Shown here: positions 1 through 7,183 of the stretch, in pieces
Layout of the letters: each line of letters starts with the position of its first letter
How positions within the stretch are numbered: the stretch's first letter is position 1
The notes under the pieces: model-generated
The model's database searches: none
What the model was told of the DNA's origin: nothing
Seen by the model: the letters and a program-made list of their open reading frames with translations, nothing else
Made by a program: the position numbers and the translations under genes
Source of the DNA: Pseudomonadota bacterium
GTDB lineage: Bacteria > Desulfobacterota > Anaeroferrophillalia > Anaeroferrophillales > Anaeroferrophillaceae
Direction: 5' to 3'
Assembly (NCBI GenBank): GCA_011042595.1
Contig: DQWO01000166.1
Coordinates: 1 to 9,194, forward strand
Length of the DNA: 9,194 bases

Positions 1-1
1 A

Positions 2-277
2 AACGAATATTCCAAAGGGTTTTATTTGTCTAAACGGGGTATTGCCGTCCGTTATGCCCGCGGATTGCGGCGTCAAGGAAAGAAAATATCCTATGGCTTG
101 ATGCATGATAAGTTTGCGGTGATCGATGGGCATCTGGTGGTCACTGGTTCCTATAACTGGACGGTGTCCGCCGAACGCTGGAATTATGAAAATCTTCTGG
201 TGATTGATTCGGTTTCCCTGGCTTCACGCTATGAACAGGAGTTTAATAAAATATGGTCCAGAACTTTCATAAAGTAG
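2..277 (+). CDS. Phospholipase D-like (HKD) protein, C-terminal part
   Basis: The reading frame is open from the left edge, so only the last 92 residues are seen and the true start lies upstream. The visible part holds one complete HKD motif, HxKxxxxD (MHDKFAVIDG), followed by GSYNWT and then an ENLLVI segment. This order is typical of the second half of a PLD-superfamily active site, as in Nuc-type nucleases, mitochondrial PLD6-like proteins and cardiolipin-synthase-like enzymes. The family uses the histidine to attack a phosphodiester bond, either in DNA/RNA or in phospholipid; the substrate cannot be told from this fragment. Small PLD-like proteins with a single HKD motif act as dimers. 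The gene overlaps the next gene by 25 bases in another frame, which suggests co-translation. The TTG at 26 is not needed as a start, because the frame continues upstream without a stop. Confidence 0.85.
   Translation, partial: NEYSKGFYLSKRGIAVRYARGLRRQGKKISYGLMHDKFAVIDGHLVVTGSYNWTVSAERWNYENLLVIDSVSLASRYEQEFNKIWSRTFIK
236..241 (+). promoter_or_regulatory. Ribosome binding site for the lipoprotein gene
   Basis: CAGGAG lies 11 bases before the ATG at 253, inside the end of the PLD-like gene. It supports the ATG at 253 as the start, and therefore the 25-base overlap. The signal peptide that follows fits the same start. Confidence 0.6.
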
Positions 278-2049
278 CTCGGTACGTTTTCTTTCCGATT
301 CTGGCGATTTTCTTTGTTTTTTGTCTGTCGTCCTGTGTTGCTCCTCCGGTTCGCCAATCAACCATCACCCAGGCTGGGCGACAGGGCAAGTATGGTGAAA
401 CCCGGGAATCGGCATGGGAGCGGCAGGCAAGACAGCTTGAATTTGAGGGGGATTATCTGGGAGCGTATGAACAGGTTCATGATCCCTATCTGGATTCACT
501 GCGCCCGGACCTGCGCCAGTGGCTGCTGCGCTTGCTTGACAAGATGTCTTTGGAATCATTGCAGAATTTAAAGGGTTGGGAACAGAACAATGAGCTTCGC
601 TGCCAGGTATTGGAAAAGATTTTTGCTGCCCTGGATGAAAATCAGTTACAGGCCGGTGACTATGTTCCCATCTTAAAGGATATCCTTACCAATTGTTCCC
701 TGTCAGAAGCTGCGAGAGATCACTATGAACAATTGCTGCAATCATATTTATCGGGGGTTGAACGACCGTTTTTTACGGTTGGTTGTCTTTTACCCCTGAC
801 GGGAGAATATGCAGATTATGGTAATAAAATTCTTCTGGGGATGGAACTGGCTCTGCAGGTTTTTCATGATAATCCGTTGGAAAGTCATGATTCAGGAATA
901 AAGCTCCTGATACGTGATACTGGCGGAGATAGTAGCCGGGCCAGGGAACTGGTCAGCGAACTGGTTGATGATGAGGGAGTCAGTCTGTTGGTGGGGCCGG
1001 TGACCGGTCAGGCAGCTCTTTATGCCGCGGCTGAAGCAGAAAGTCGAGGGATTGATATTATAACCCTCACCCCGCGTTCTGGAATCGCGTCCCGTGGAGA
1101 TCATGTGTTTCAGCATTTTCTGACTATGGAGAACCAGGCGAAACAAATTATGGAACTGGCGGTGGAGCGCCTGGGACTTACCTCGTTGGCATTATTGTAT
1201 CCTTCCACCTATTATGGCCGCCAGGCGGCAAAGCTATTCAGGAAATGTGCGCGACAGTGGGGGGCTGAACTGGTGCGGGTTGTCAGTTATGACCCGACTA
1301 GCAAGGACTATGGGCGCAGTATCAAAGAATTGATCGGCGTGGAAAAGTACGCTGAATACCAACGGCAGAAAAAGGCTTATGAATCCTGGGCGAAGGAACA
1401 GAAAGCTTTAGTGGAAGATGAGAAAAACGGGACACCAGATTCAGCTCTGACACTGGCTAAAGAAATCGGTCTGGAGGCAGAGGAACTGTTTGAAAAATCC
1501 GGGGAGGATGGGGAGTTCATGTACCGGCCGATCCTTGAGCTGGATTTTTCCGGGATCATTATTCCAGATTTTTACCAAAGAATTCGATTGCTGGTTCCCC
1601 AGCTGGCTTTTTACGATCTTGTGGATAGCCGTTTTTTTGGTACCCGGGGCTGGAATTCACCAAAACTTGCCGAAGACGCGGGAGATCAGGTGGAAGGGTC
1701 TCTGTTTGTGGATGCTTTTTGCCATGAATGTGCTGAACCACAGCAATTGGTTGAATACCGGGATCAATATGAATTAATGTTTGCTGAAACAGCTTCGATT
1801 TATGATGCCTATGGCTACGATACCATGGTGCTGATCCATCAGGTTTTGACTTTACTGCATCAAGATGGACAAGGGATTAATTCATCGACATTGAGGGAAA
1901 AGTTGTTGGCCGTGCAGAACTTCCCGATGATGACTGGTATCACCTCGGTTTTGCCGGATGGTGAAATTGAGAAAAAATTATTTAATCTTTCTTTTAAACG
2001 AGATAAAATTATTCAGGTTGACCCGGTTTGTAATCAGAACCGTGACTAA
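253..2049 (+). CDS. LpoA/LppC-like lipoprotein, penicillin-binding-protein-activator type
   Basis: A 598-residue exported lipoprotein. Residues 1-27 form a signal peptide with hydrophobic core 12-25 and lipobox L25-S26-S27-C28. The residue after Cys28 is Val, not Asp, so by the usual sorting rule the outer membrane is the likely place. Residues about 50-168 look helical and TPR-like. From about 173 a Peripla_BP_6-type fold begins (VGCLLPLTGEYADYG, then LLVGPVTG near 246-252 and ITLTPR near 270-275), ending near 590. This architecture matches LpoA/YraM/LppC, periplasmic activators of class A penicillin-binding proteins; deltaproteobacterial versions are usually annotated as PBP activator or ABC-type substrate-binding protein. 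Between about 362 and 425 there is a charged, helix-prone insert in the second lobe. No ABC transporter genes are adjacent, which favours a cell-envelope role over transport. The role in peptidoglycan synthesis is inferred from family resemblance only. Confidence 0.8.
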   Translation: MVQNFHKVARYVFFPILAIFFVFCLSSCVAPPVRQSTITQAGRQGKYGETRESAWERQARQLEFEGDYLGAYEQVHDPYLDSLRPDLRQWLLRLLDKMSLESLQNLKGWEQNNELRCQVLEKIFAALDENQLQAGDYVPILKDILTNCSLSEAARDHYEQLLQSYLSGVERPFFTVGCLLPLTGEYADYGNKILLGMELALQVFHDNPLESHDSGIKLLIRDTGGDSSRARELVSELVDDEGVSLLVGPVTGQAALYAAAEAESRGIDIITLTPRSGIASRGDHVFQHFLTMENQAKQIMELAVERLGLTSLALLYPSTYYGRQAAKLFRKCARQWGAELVRVVSYDPTSKDYGRSIKELIGVEKYAEYQRQKKAYESWAKEQKALVEDEKNGTPDSALTLAKEIGLEAEELFEKSGEDGEFMYRPILELDFSGIIIPDFYQRIRLLVPQLAFYDLVDSRFFGTRGWNSPKLAEDAGDQVEGSLFVDAFCHECAEPQQLVEYRDQYELMFAETASIYDAYGYDTMVLIHQVLTLLHQDGQGINSSTLREKLLAVQNFPMMTGITSVLPDGEIEKKLFNLSFKRDKIIQVDPVCNQNRD

Positions 2050-2082
2050 ATCGTTTCCTGCCAAAGCGTAATCCGGTAAGAC

Positions 2083-3864
2083 TCATCCTGCGACCCGCAT
2101 ATAGATCAGGGCATAGAGGAAGAGAAAAATCAGGGAGGCGCAGACCCCGATGCCGATCGGCACTCGGTAATCCTTTTCGTTATAGGTACGTTGGAGGAGT
2201 TCAGTCATTGATTTTTCCTGACCAATGAGTGCATACCAGACAATTTCAAGCAGGGCGTAAGGGTGTTTGCTTAAACGTGCGGCGATCTCGGTTTTGTCGG
2301 CGAAGGCGAGTTGGACAAGGTTGCGAAAACGATTTAACGGGTAACGGCAGAAGAGTAGTACTGTCCAGCCGAAGATCCGGTAAAACCAGTCGGTATCGAG
2401 GCTGATTGATTTCTTGCCGGCCATCAGTTTGTCAATATAGATGCAGAACCCGGCCAGAGTCAGCAGCAATAGTTGCAATGAGGCGACGACATGGCTCGGA
2501 GCGTAGGGGTGAAAATGGACCTCGTAGGGCAGCAGTTTATAGAGGGTTTGGGGGAAAATTCCGGTGATCACACAGAGTAGAGCGCCTAAACCCATACCTA
2601 TTTGCATGTTCAAAGGTGGCTCTTTGACATCAGCAATTTCATCTTCACTGCCGTCCGGTTTGCCGAACCAGACCCCCCAGGGGAGTTTGAGGCCGACACT
2701 TAAAAATGTACCCACTGAGGCCAGATGCAACATCAGTTCAATAACCGGACGATGGCCGTAGCCGGCGGCAGCCACAATCATGGTTTTGCTGACAAAACCG
2801 TTAAAGAGAGGCACCGCCGAGATTGAGAACGCCCCCACCATATAGAGCACCAGGGTAATCGGCATCTTGCGATAAAGATTACGCCCTTTTAAGTCAAGGA
2901 TATTGCGGCGGCCGGTAACCTGAATAACTGCTCCCATCCCCATGAAGAGGACCGCTTTATAGATAATATGGCAGAAGGCGTGGGCTCCGGCGCCGTTGAG
3001 CGCCATTTCGCTGCCGAGTCCGACGGCACAGACCATGTAACCGACCTGACTGACAATGTGGTAGGATAACAGGCGGCGGATATCCTTTTCAATGATTGCA
3101 TAGATGACCCCGTAGACGGCCATGATCGCTCCGAGCCAGACCAGGATTTCGGTTCCAGCAAAGGAGCGGGCCAGAACATAGACCGCGCTTTTGGTGGTAA
3201 AGGCAGTCATGAAGACGCTGCCGGTGATGGTTCCTTCAGGATAGGCATCAGGCAGCCAGGCGTGGAGTGGCGGCACCGCGGCATTGATGAGGAAGCCGAA
3301 AAGGATGAATTTGGCCGCCAGCGTACTCAGATCAAAAGGATTAAAGGCGATTGAGCCGGTACTTGAAATATGCATGACAATCCCGCCCAAAAGGATCGCT
3401 CCGCCGAAGAGATGAACCATGGCGTAACGGAAACCGGCCATCAGTGAAGTTGGGGTTTTGTTGTACCAGATCAGAAAGACCGAGGCCGCCGCCATGATTT
3501 CCCAGAAGAAAAAGAGCGAAAAGAGATCGCCGGCAAAGACTACTCCCAGGGTGCTGCCGACATAGAGATAGGCGGCGACATGCTGGCCCATCTCCTTGAT
3601 GTGGATGGCGTAGATCATGCTGATAAAGGAGATGATGACGAAGATATAGGCAAAAAGCAGGCTCAGTTTGTCGACCCGGCCCAAGATCAGTTCATAGTCA
3701 AGAAACTGCACCTGCCAGTAGACGCCCTGTGGCATCCGCAAAAGAGTGGCCATGGCGAGAACCGGGATCAGCAGGGCCACAGCCTGCTGCAGGCGACGTA
3801 CCCGGATCAGCGGGATCAGCAGGGCGCCGATGATGTAGATAAAGGCCGGCGGCAGGTTAATCAT
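2083..3864 (-). CDS. Third antiporter-like subunit (MrpD/NuoL family) with C-terminal extension
   Basis: A 593-residue polytopic membrane protein of the proton-conducting transporter family (NuoL/M/N, MrpA/D). Visible family residues: E122 in FFFWEIM (TM5 glutamate), HAWLPDAYPEG at 201-211, K225 in the TM8 segment TTKSAVYVLAR, K303 in CHIIYKAVLF, and K360 in NGFVSK (TM12). The TM7 lysine position reads FLINAAVPPLHAW, so it is Asn194 rather than Lys. The 14-helix core ends near 480. It is followed by SLDTDWFYR (488-496), a long amphipathic stretch to about 560 and a final membrane helix at about 569-589, resembling the lateral helix plus last helix of NuoL. The ATG at 3864 is chosen over the longer reading from 3918, because AAGGAC lies 10 bases upstream of it and the membrane segment begins at once. 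It overlaps the preceding small gene by 8 bases. It is the last gene of the cluster and converges on the lipoprotein gene. Confidence 0.88.
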   Translation of the reverse strand: MINLPPAFIYIIGALLIPLIRVRRLQQAVALLIPVLAMATLLRMPQGVYWQVQFLDYELILGRVDKLSLLFAYIFVIISFISMIYAIHIKEMGQHVAAYLYVGSTLGVVFAGDLFSLFFFWEIMAAASVFLIWYNKTPTSLMAGFRYAMVHLFGGAILLGGIVMHISSTGSIAFNPFDLSTLAAKFILFGFLINAAVPPLHAWLPDAYPEGTITGSVFMTAFTTKSAVYVLARSFAGTEILVWLGAIMAVYGVIYAIIEKDIRRLLSYHIVSQVGYMVCAVGLGSEMALNGAGAHAFCHIIYKAVLFMGMGAVIQVTGRRNILDLKGRNLYRKMPITLVLYMVGAFSISAVPLFNGFVSKTMIVAAAGYGHRPVIELMLHLASVGTFLSVGLKLPWGVWFGKPDGSEDEIADVKEPPLNMQIGMGLGALLCVITGIFPQTLYKLLPYEVHFHPYAPSHVVASLQLLLLTLAGFCIYIDKLMAGKKSISLDTDWFYRIFGWTVLLFCRYPLNRFRNLVQLAFADKTEIAARLSKHPYALLEIVWYALIGQEKSMTELLQRTYNEKDYRVPIGIGVCASLIFLFLYALIYMRVAG

Positions 3865-4075
3865 TATTATAATAGTCCTTATCTTTAAGCAGCCAGTTAT
3901 GCCCGAGCCATTTGGCAAAGACGATAAGCAGGATAGAGCCGAAAAAACCGAAGAAAATATCGAATACAGGGATCTTCTGCCACCAGAAATGGGGGTGCGG
4001 ATTAGGAAACAGAAGCCCTAAGAGAAAGAGTGCAAGGATTGCTGCCAGCATGATGCGACGCCGGATGGTTTTCAT
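3857..4075 (-). CDS. Small two-helix membrane protein of the Mrp-type cluster
   Basis: A 72-residue protein: basic N-terminus MKTIRRR, membrane helix at about 8-23, a loop PNPHPHFWWQKIP (24-36), a second helix at about 37-55, then a charged tail ending DKDYYNND. The positive-inside rule puts both ends in the cytoplasm and the His/Trp-rich loop outside. No characterised family is recognised. From memory, similar short hypothetical proteins (HxHFWW or xWWxKIP loop, tail ending in DYY) sit in Mrp-type clusters of Geobacter- and Desulfuromonas-like bacteria; this was not checked. The start at 4075 is chosen because GGAGGA lies 4 bases upstream. A longer reading from 4138 would begin deep inside the preceding gene, with a poorly membrane-like leader. 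It begins 1 base after the stop of the upstream gene and overlaps the downstream gene by 8 bases, so it is very likely translated with them and may be an accessory subunit. Confidence 0.8.
   Translation of the reverse strand: MKTIRRRIMLAAILALFLLGLLFPNPHPHFWWQKIPVFDIFFGFFGSILLIVFAKWLGHNWLLKDKDYYNND
3875..3880 (-). promoter_or_regulatory. Ribosome binding site for the third large subunit
   Basis: AAGGAC on the minus strand, 10 bases before the ATG at 3864 and inside the end of the small gene. It supports the shorter start of the downstream gene. Confidence 0.5.
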
Positions 4076-4076
4076 C

Positions 4077-5570
4077 TCATCCTCCGAGAACGTTGGCCAC
4101 GGCGAGCCGGACAATATTGAAGAAGTTAAGAAAAGCATTGGGCATGATCCCTAAAATAATGCAGAAAATTGCCGTCATGCATAAAGGGATCACCATGAGC
4201 ATTGGTGCCTCATCGATTTTCGGCGCGACATCGGGTAGCGGTTTTTTGAAGTAGCCATTGTAGATTATCGGAAAGAAAAAGGCGACATCAAGCATAGCGC
4301 TGGTCAGGATGACAAAGAGAAAAATGATCTGGTGAGTCTCGACGGCCCCAAGACAGAGAAACCATTTACTGATAAAACCATTGACCGGCGGGAGTCCGCA
4401 AAGCCCCATTGCGGCAATCGTAAAGGCAGCAAAGGTAAAAGGCATTTGCCGGCCGAGACCATCAAGCTGGCTGACATGGTCCTTGTGGGTTTTGGCGTAG
4501 ATTGCTCCGGCGCAGAAGAAGAGGGTGATCTTCATAAATGCGTGGTTGGCAAGATGGAGGATGCCGCCGGTCATCGAGTTTTTGCTCAACAGGCTGACGC
4601 CCAGGATTATCAGGGCGAGATTGTTGATTGTTGAGAAAGCCAGCCGTCGTTTGAGGTGATCCTGCCCTAAAGCCAGCAATCCGGCCACGACCACAGTAAA
4701 AGCGACAACCCCGGCCAGAATGGTCCAGACGCCTAGTTGGTGCAGGAGTTCCGGGCCGAAAACAAAAAGGATTACACGGACACAGCCAAAAACCCCGGCT
4801 TTAACCACGCCTACCGCATGCAACAGGGCACTTACCGGGGTCGGGGCGACCATGGCTGACGGAAGCCACTCATGAAAGGGCATGATTCCGGCCTTGACTC
4901 CGAAGCCGGCAATGAACATGGCCAGAAGAAGGATTAATAAACCAGGTGAACCGTGACCGGCGATAAAACCGCCGCTGGTAAAATTGAGGGTACCGGTCAA
5001 GGAGTAGGTGATACCGATTGCCAGTAGCAGGGTGCAGCCTGCGGTCAGGGTATAGACCAGATATTTGCGTCCCCCCATGATCGCACTTTCATCTTCATGG
5101 TGGACGACCAGGGGCCAGGTTGCGATAGTCAGAATCTCATAGAAGATCAGCAGGGTCAGGAGGTTGCCGGCAAAGGCGACGCCAATGGCCGAGGAGAGGC
5201 ACATGGCAAAGCAGAAAAAATAGCGGCTCTGACCATGTTCTTTAAGGGTTCTGACATAGCCGATGGAATAGAAAGAGGTTGGAATCCATAAAGTGGCCGC
5301 GACGACGCCAAAGAGCAGGCCAAAGGCATCGACCCTAAACTGTAAAGCTACCCCGGGCAGCAGGGTGATCAGGGTATACTCGATGGTTTTGCCCGCGAGT
5401 ACGGGTTCAATCAGGGAGAAGACCAGACCGAATTTGATCAGCGCCGCCAGGATGGTCCAGCCTTCCCGGAGGTTGCGGTGTTTTTCGCCAGTCAAAAGGA
5501 TCAGAAAAGCGGCAATCATTGAGACCAGTACAGCCCACAATGGTTTCGCTGAATAGATCACTTCACCCAT
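4077..5570 (-). CDS. Second antiporter-like subunit (MrpA-N/MrpD/NuoL-like)
   Basis: A 497-residue protein of the proton-conducting membrane transporter family, with about 14 predicted helices and no C-terminal extension. All the expected charged residues of the channel are visible: E145 in IFYEILTIATWP (TM5), K226 in GVKAGIMPFHEWLP (TM7, followed by H233 and E234), K257 in HAVGVVKAGVFG (TM8), K307 in HLKRRL, H343 and K347 in NHAFMKITLFF, and K402 in NGFISKWF (TM12). The segment APTPVSALLHAVGVVKAG is nearer to MrpA and NuoL than to MrpD. It could therefore be the stand-alone counterpart of the N-terminal domain of MrpA, whose C-terminal parts are encoded separately in this cluster as the DUF4040 and MbhE-like proteins. 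The exact A versus D assignment is not certain. The ATG at 5570 has AAGGAC about 10 bases upstream. The preceding gene ends 45 bases before it, and the next gene starts 1 base after its stop. Confidence 0.9.
   Translation of the reverse strand: MGEVIYSAKPLWAVLVSMIAAFLILLTGEKHRNLREGWTILAALIKFGLVFSLIEPVLAGKTIEYTLITLLPGVALQFRVDAFGLLFGVVAATLWIPTSFYSIGYVRTLKEHGQSRYFFCFAMCLSSAIGVAFAGNLLTLLIFYEILTIATWPLVVHHEDESAIMGGRKYLVYTLTAGCTLLLAIGITYSLTGTLNFTSGGFIAGHGSPGLLILLLAMFIAGFGVKAGIMPFHEWLPSAMVAPTPVSALLHAVGVVKAGVFGCVRVILFVFGPELLHQLGVWTILAGVVAFTVVVAGLLALGQDHLKRRLAFSTINNLALIILGVSLLSKNSMTGGILHLANHAFMKITLFFCAGAIYAKTHKDHVSQLDGLGRQMPFTFAAFTIAAMGLCGLPPVNGFISKWFLCLGAVETHQIIFLFVILTSAMLDVAFFFPIIYNGYFKKPLPDVAPKIDEAPMLMVIPLCMTAIFCIILGIMPNAFLNFFNIVRLAVANVLGG
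4080..4085 (-). promoter_or_regulatory. Ribosome binding site for the 72-residue protein
   Basis: GGAGGA on the minus strand, 4 bases before the ATG at 4075. It forms the last two glycine codons of the preceding gene, just before its TGA stop. This fixes the small gene's start and points to coupled translation. Confidence 0.65.
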
Positions 5571-5610
5571 GAATTACAAGTCCTTATAAAGTTAAATATC
5601 TACCATTTTT

Positions 5611-5627
5611 GCGGCTTAAAAAGCCGC
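5611..5627 (-). other. Perfect 7-bp hairpin over the mnhD-like stop codon
   Basis: GCGGCTT-AAA-AAGCCGC is a perfect 7-base inverted repeat with a 3-base loop. On the minus-strand transcript it covers the last codons and the TAA stop of the MnhD-like gene. It is followed by an A-run rather than a U-run, so it is not a standard intrinsic terminator. It could stabilise the mRNA end, affect reinitiation, or be chance. Confidence 0.5.
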
Positions 5628-7118
5628 CGGTACTGCATGTTGAATTACCGCGGCAATGATTTTTCCGCTCAAAGGGCCGAGAATGATAATAATTGCCGCC
5701 GTGATCAGGATGGGAATCAGCATGCTGGCCGGAGCTTCATCGCGAACTATCACCTCTTCTTCATGATCATCATCGTGGCCATGGGCACCGCCGCCCAAAG
5801 GTGCGAGATAGGCTTTTTCAATGATGCGAAAGAAGAGAACTGCATTAACCAGGCTGCTGCACAGCAATGTAATCGAGAAAACCCACTGTTTGGCCACAAT
5901 CGTACCCATAATCAGGTACCATTTACTGAAGAAACCGCAGGCCGGCGGGATGCCGCACATCGAGAGTGCAACGATAACAAAGGCCGCCATCGTAAAGGGC
6001 ATCTTTTTATTGAGATTCTGAAAGTGATAGATTTCCCGTCCGTGGCCTTTATAAGAGATTGCCCCGATTATCAGAAAGAGGCCGAAGATCATGCAGGCAT
6101 CATTGACGATGTGGAGAATGGCGCCGGTCAAGCCTGGTCTGTTCATGACGCTGACCCCCATAACGATATAGCCGACCTCGGCTATCATGATATAGGTGAC
6201 CATTCTTTTGATATCAGTCTGGGCCAGGGCCTTGATGCCGCCGACAATGATAGCAACCACCGCCATCCAGCCGAGAATCGTGGCCACGGGAACGACTGAG
6301 ATGGAGAAGTCGGGTTGAAAGAGGGTAAACATGATGCGGATCATGATATAGGCTGCGACCTTGGTCATCAAGGGGGCAATCAGGGTGCTGACCGGTCCCG
6401 GGGCCGTGGTGTAAGCATCCGGCATCCAGACGTGAAGCGGGAAAAGCCCCATTTTGATGGCGACACCGGTGGTGAAAAAAGCAAACCCAACAAGAATCAT
6501 CTTGGAATGGTAAAGGTTGGGCAGGATTGCCGCGAGATCGGCAATATTGAGGGAGCCGGTAGCCATGTAAAGATAACCGACTCCAAGCAGGTAGAAACTG
6601 GCACCGATGGTGCCGATAATTATGTAGTTAAAGGTTGCCATCGGGGCACCGTCTTCACCGTGGGCGATGAGGCCGTATCCGGAAAGTGAAGAGATCTCGA
6701 GAAAGACAAAGATATTGAAAAGATCGCCGGTGATGACAATGCCCATCAGTCCGGTAATCTGGAGAAGCAGAAGGGTATAAAAATGGGGTTCTTTGCCCTT
6801 AAGATCCATCGAGACGCCGGGTTTAGCGTTAATTGCCGCCAGCAGGCCGATGGCCGCGATCAGAACCAGCATCAGGCCGCTTAAGTGATCGATTCGGTAT
6901 TCAATGCCCCAGGGCGGTGCCCAGCCACCCAGATTGTAGCCGAAGGGTCCGCTTCTGATAACCTGCAAGAGCGCTCCGCCGGCAGCATAGAGCGGGATGG
7001 CCAGAATCATAAGCGCCCAGGGGCGGCAGAGTTGACGGTAGCGCCAGCCGATAATCGGGGTCAGGAAGGCCCCGAGCAACGGGGCGACGATGATTAAAGC
7101 GGGAAACTGATCGATCAT
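5616..7118 (-). CDS. mnhD: Mrp-type antiporter subunit D-like protein
   Basis: A 500-residue protein with about 14 membrane helices, homologous to MrpD/MnhD and to NuoM/NuoN. Channel residues seen: E141 in FVFLEISSLSGYG (TM5), K222 and H229 in IKMGLFPLHVWMPDAY (TM7), K253 in MTKVAAYIMIRI (TM8), K304 in DIKRMV, and K399 in CGFFSKWY (TM12). The segment HIVNDACMIFGLFL (336-349) carries Asp340 and Ile344 where the second large subunit has His343 and Lys347, so a lysine present in both sister subunits is absent here. Residues 442-455 form a Gly/His/Asp/Glu-rich insert (GGGAHGHDDDHEEE) in the predicted cytoplasmic loop before the last helix. Its place directly after mnhC is the usual position of mnhD. 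The ATG at 7118 has no strong Shine-Dalgarno sequence upstream (AT-rich, only AAAAGAA), but no other plausible start exists before the first membrane helix. Confidence 0.9.
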   Translation of the reverse strand: MIDQFPALIIVAPLLGAFLTPIIGWRYRQLCRPWALMILAIPLYAAGGALLQVIRSGPFGYNLGGWAPPWGIEYRIDHLSGLMLVLIAAIGLLAAINAKPGVSMDLKGKEPHFYTLLLLQITGLMGIVITGDLFNIFVFLEISSLSGYGLIAHGEDGAPMATFNYIIIGTIGASFYLLGVGYLYMATGSLNIADLAAILPNLYHSKMILVGFAFFTTGVAIKMGLFPLHVWMPDAYTTAPGPVSTLIAPLMTKVAAYIMIRIMFTLFQPDFSISVVPVATILGWMAVVAIIVGGIKALAQTDIKRMVTYIMIAEVGYIVMGVSVMNRPGLTGAILHIVNDACMIFGLFLIIGAISYKGHGREIYHFQNLNKKMPFTMAAFVIVALSMCGIPPACGFFSKWYLIMGTIVAKQWVFSITLLCSSLVNAVLFFRIIEKAYLAPLGGGAHGHDDDHEEEVIVRDEAPASMLIPILITAAIIIILGPLSGKIIAAVIQHAVPAAF

Positions 7119-7150
7119 TAAATATTATTCTTTTACAGGTTTATAGATTG

Positions 7151-7183
7151 ATTGTGGCTACGGATGAGTTGTGACGCCACAAT
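7151..7183 (-). repeat. 8-bp inverted repeat in the mnhC-mnhD gap
   Basis: ATTGTGGC (7151-7158) and GCCACAAT (7176-7183) are perfect inverted copies separated by 17 bases, in the 91-base space between mnhC and the mnhD-like gene. A second TTGTG (7169-7173) could compete for the same CACAA arm in a tighter hairpin with a 4-base loop. This is the longest gap in the cluster. No U-run follows on the transcribed strand, so termination is unlikely. RNA processing, weak regulation or chance are all possible. Confidence 0.35.

Noticed and set aside
253..2049. Solute-binding protein of a branched-chain amino acid ABC transporter.
   Set aside because: The fold is related, but the lipobox, the N-terminal helical region and the lack of transporter genes nearby fit the LpoA/LppC type better.
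2889..3179. Minus-strand 96-residue open frame inside the third large subunit.
   Set aside because: It is a shifted frame within a clear coding region, with Ser/Pro-rich composition and no family match.
3865..3918. Longer N-terminus for the third large subunit, starting at 3918.
   Set aside because: The extra 18 residues are not family-like and overlap the small gene widely. The ATG at 3864 has a fitting ribosome binding site and leads directly into the first helix.
4076..4138. Longer N-terminus for the small protein, starting at 4138.
   Set aside because: The extra 21 residues lie inside the preceding gene and are not membrane-like, and a GGAGGA site fits the ATG at 4075.
5637..6299. Plus-strand open frame of 220 residues opposite the mnhD-like gene.
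   Set aside because: It is antisense to a well-supported membrane protein. Its product is rich in His, Asp and Asn with no recognisable domain, as expected from the complement of hydrophobic codons.
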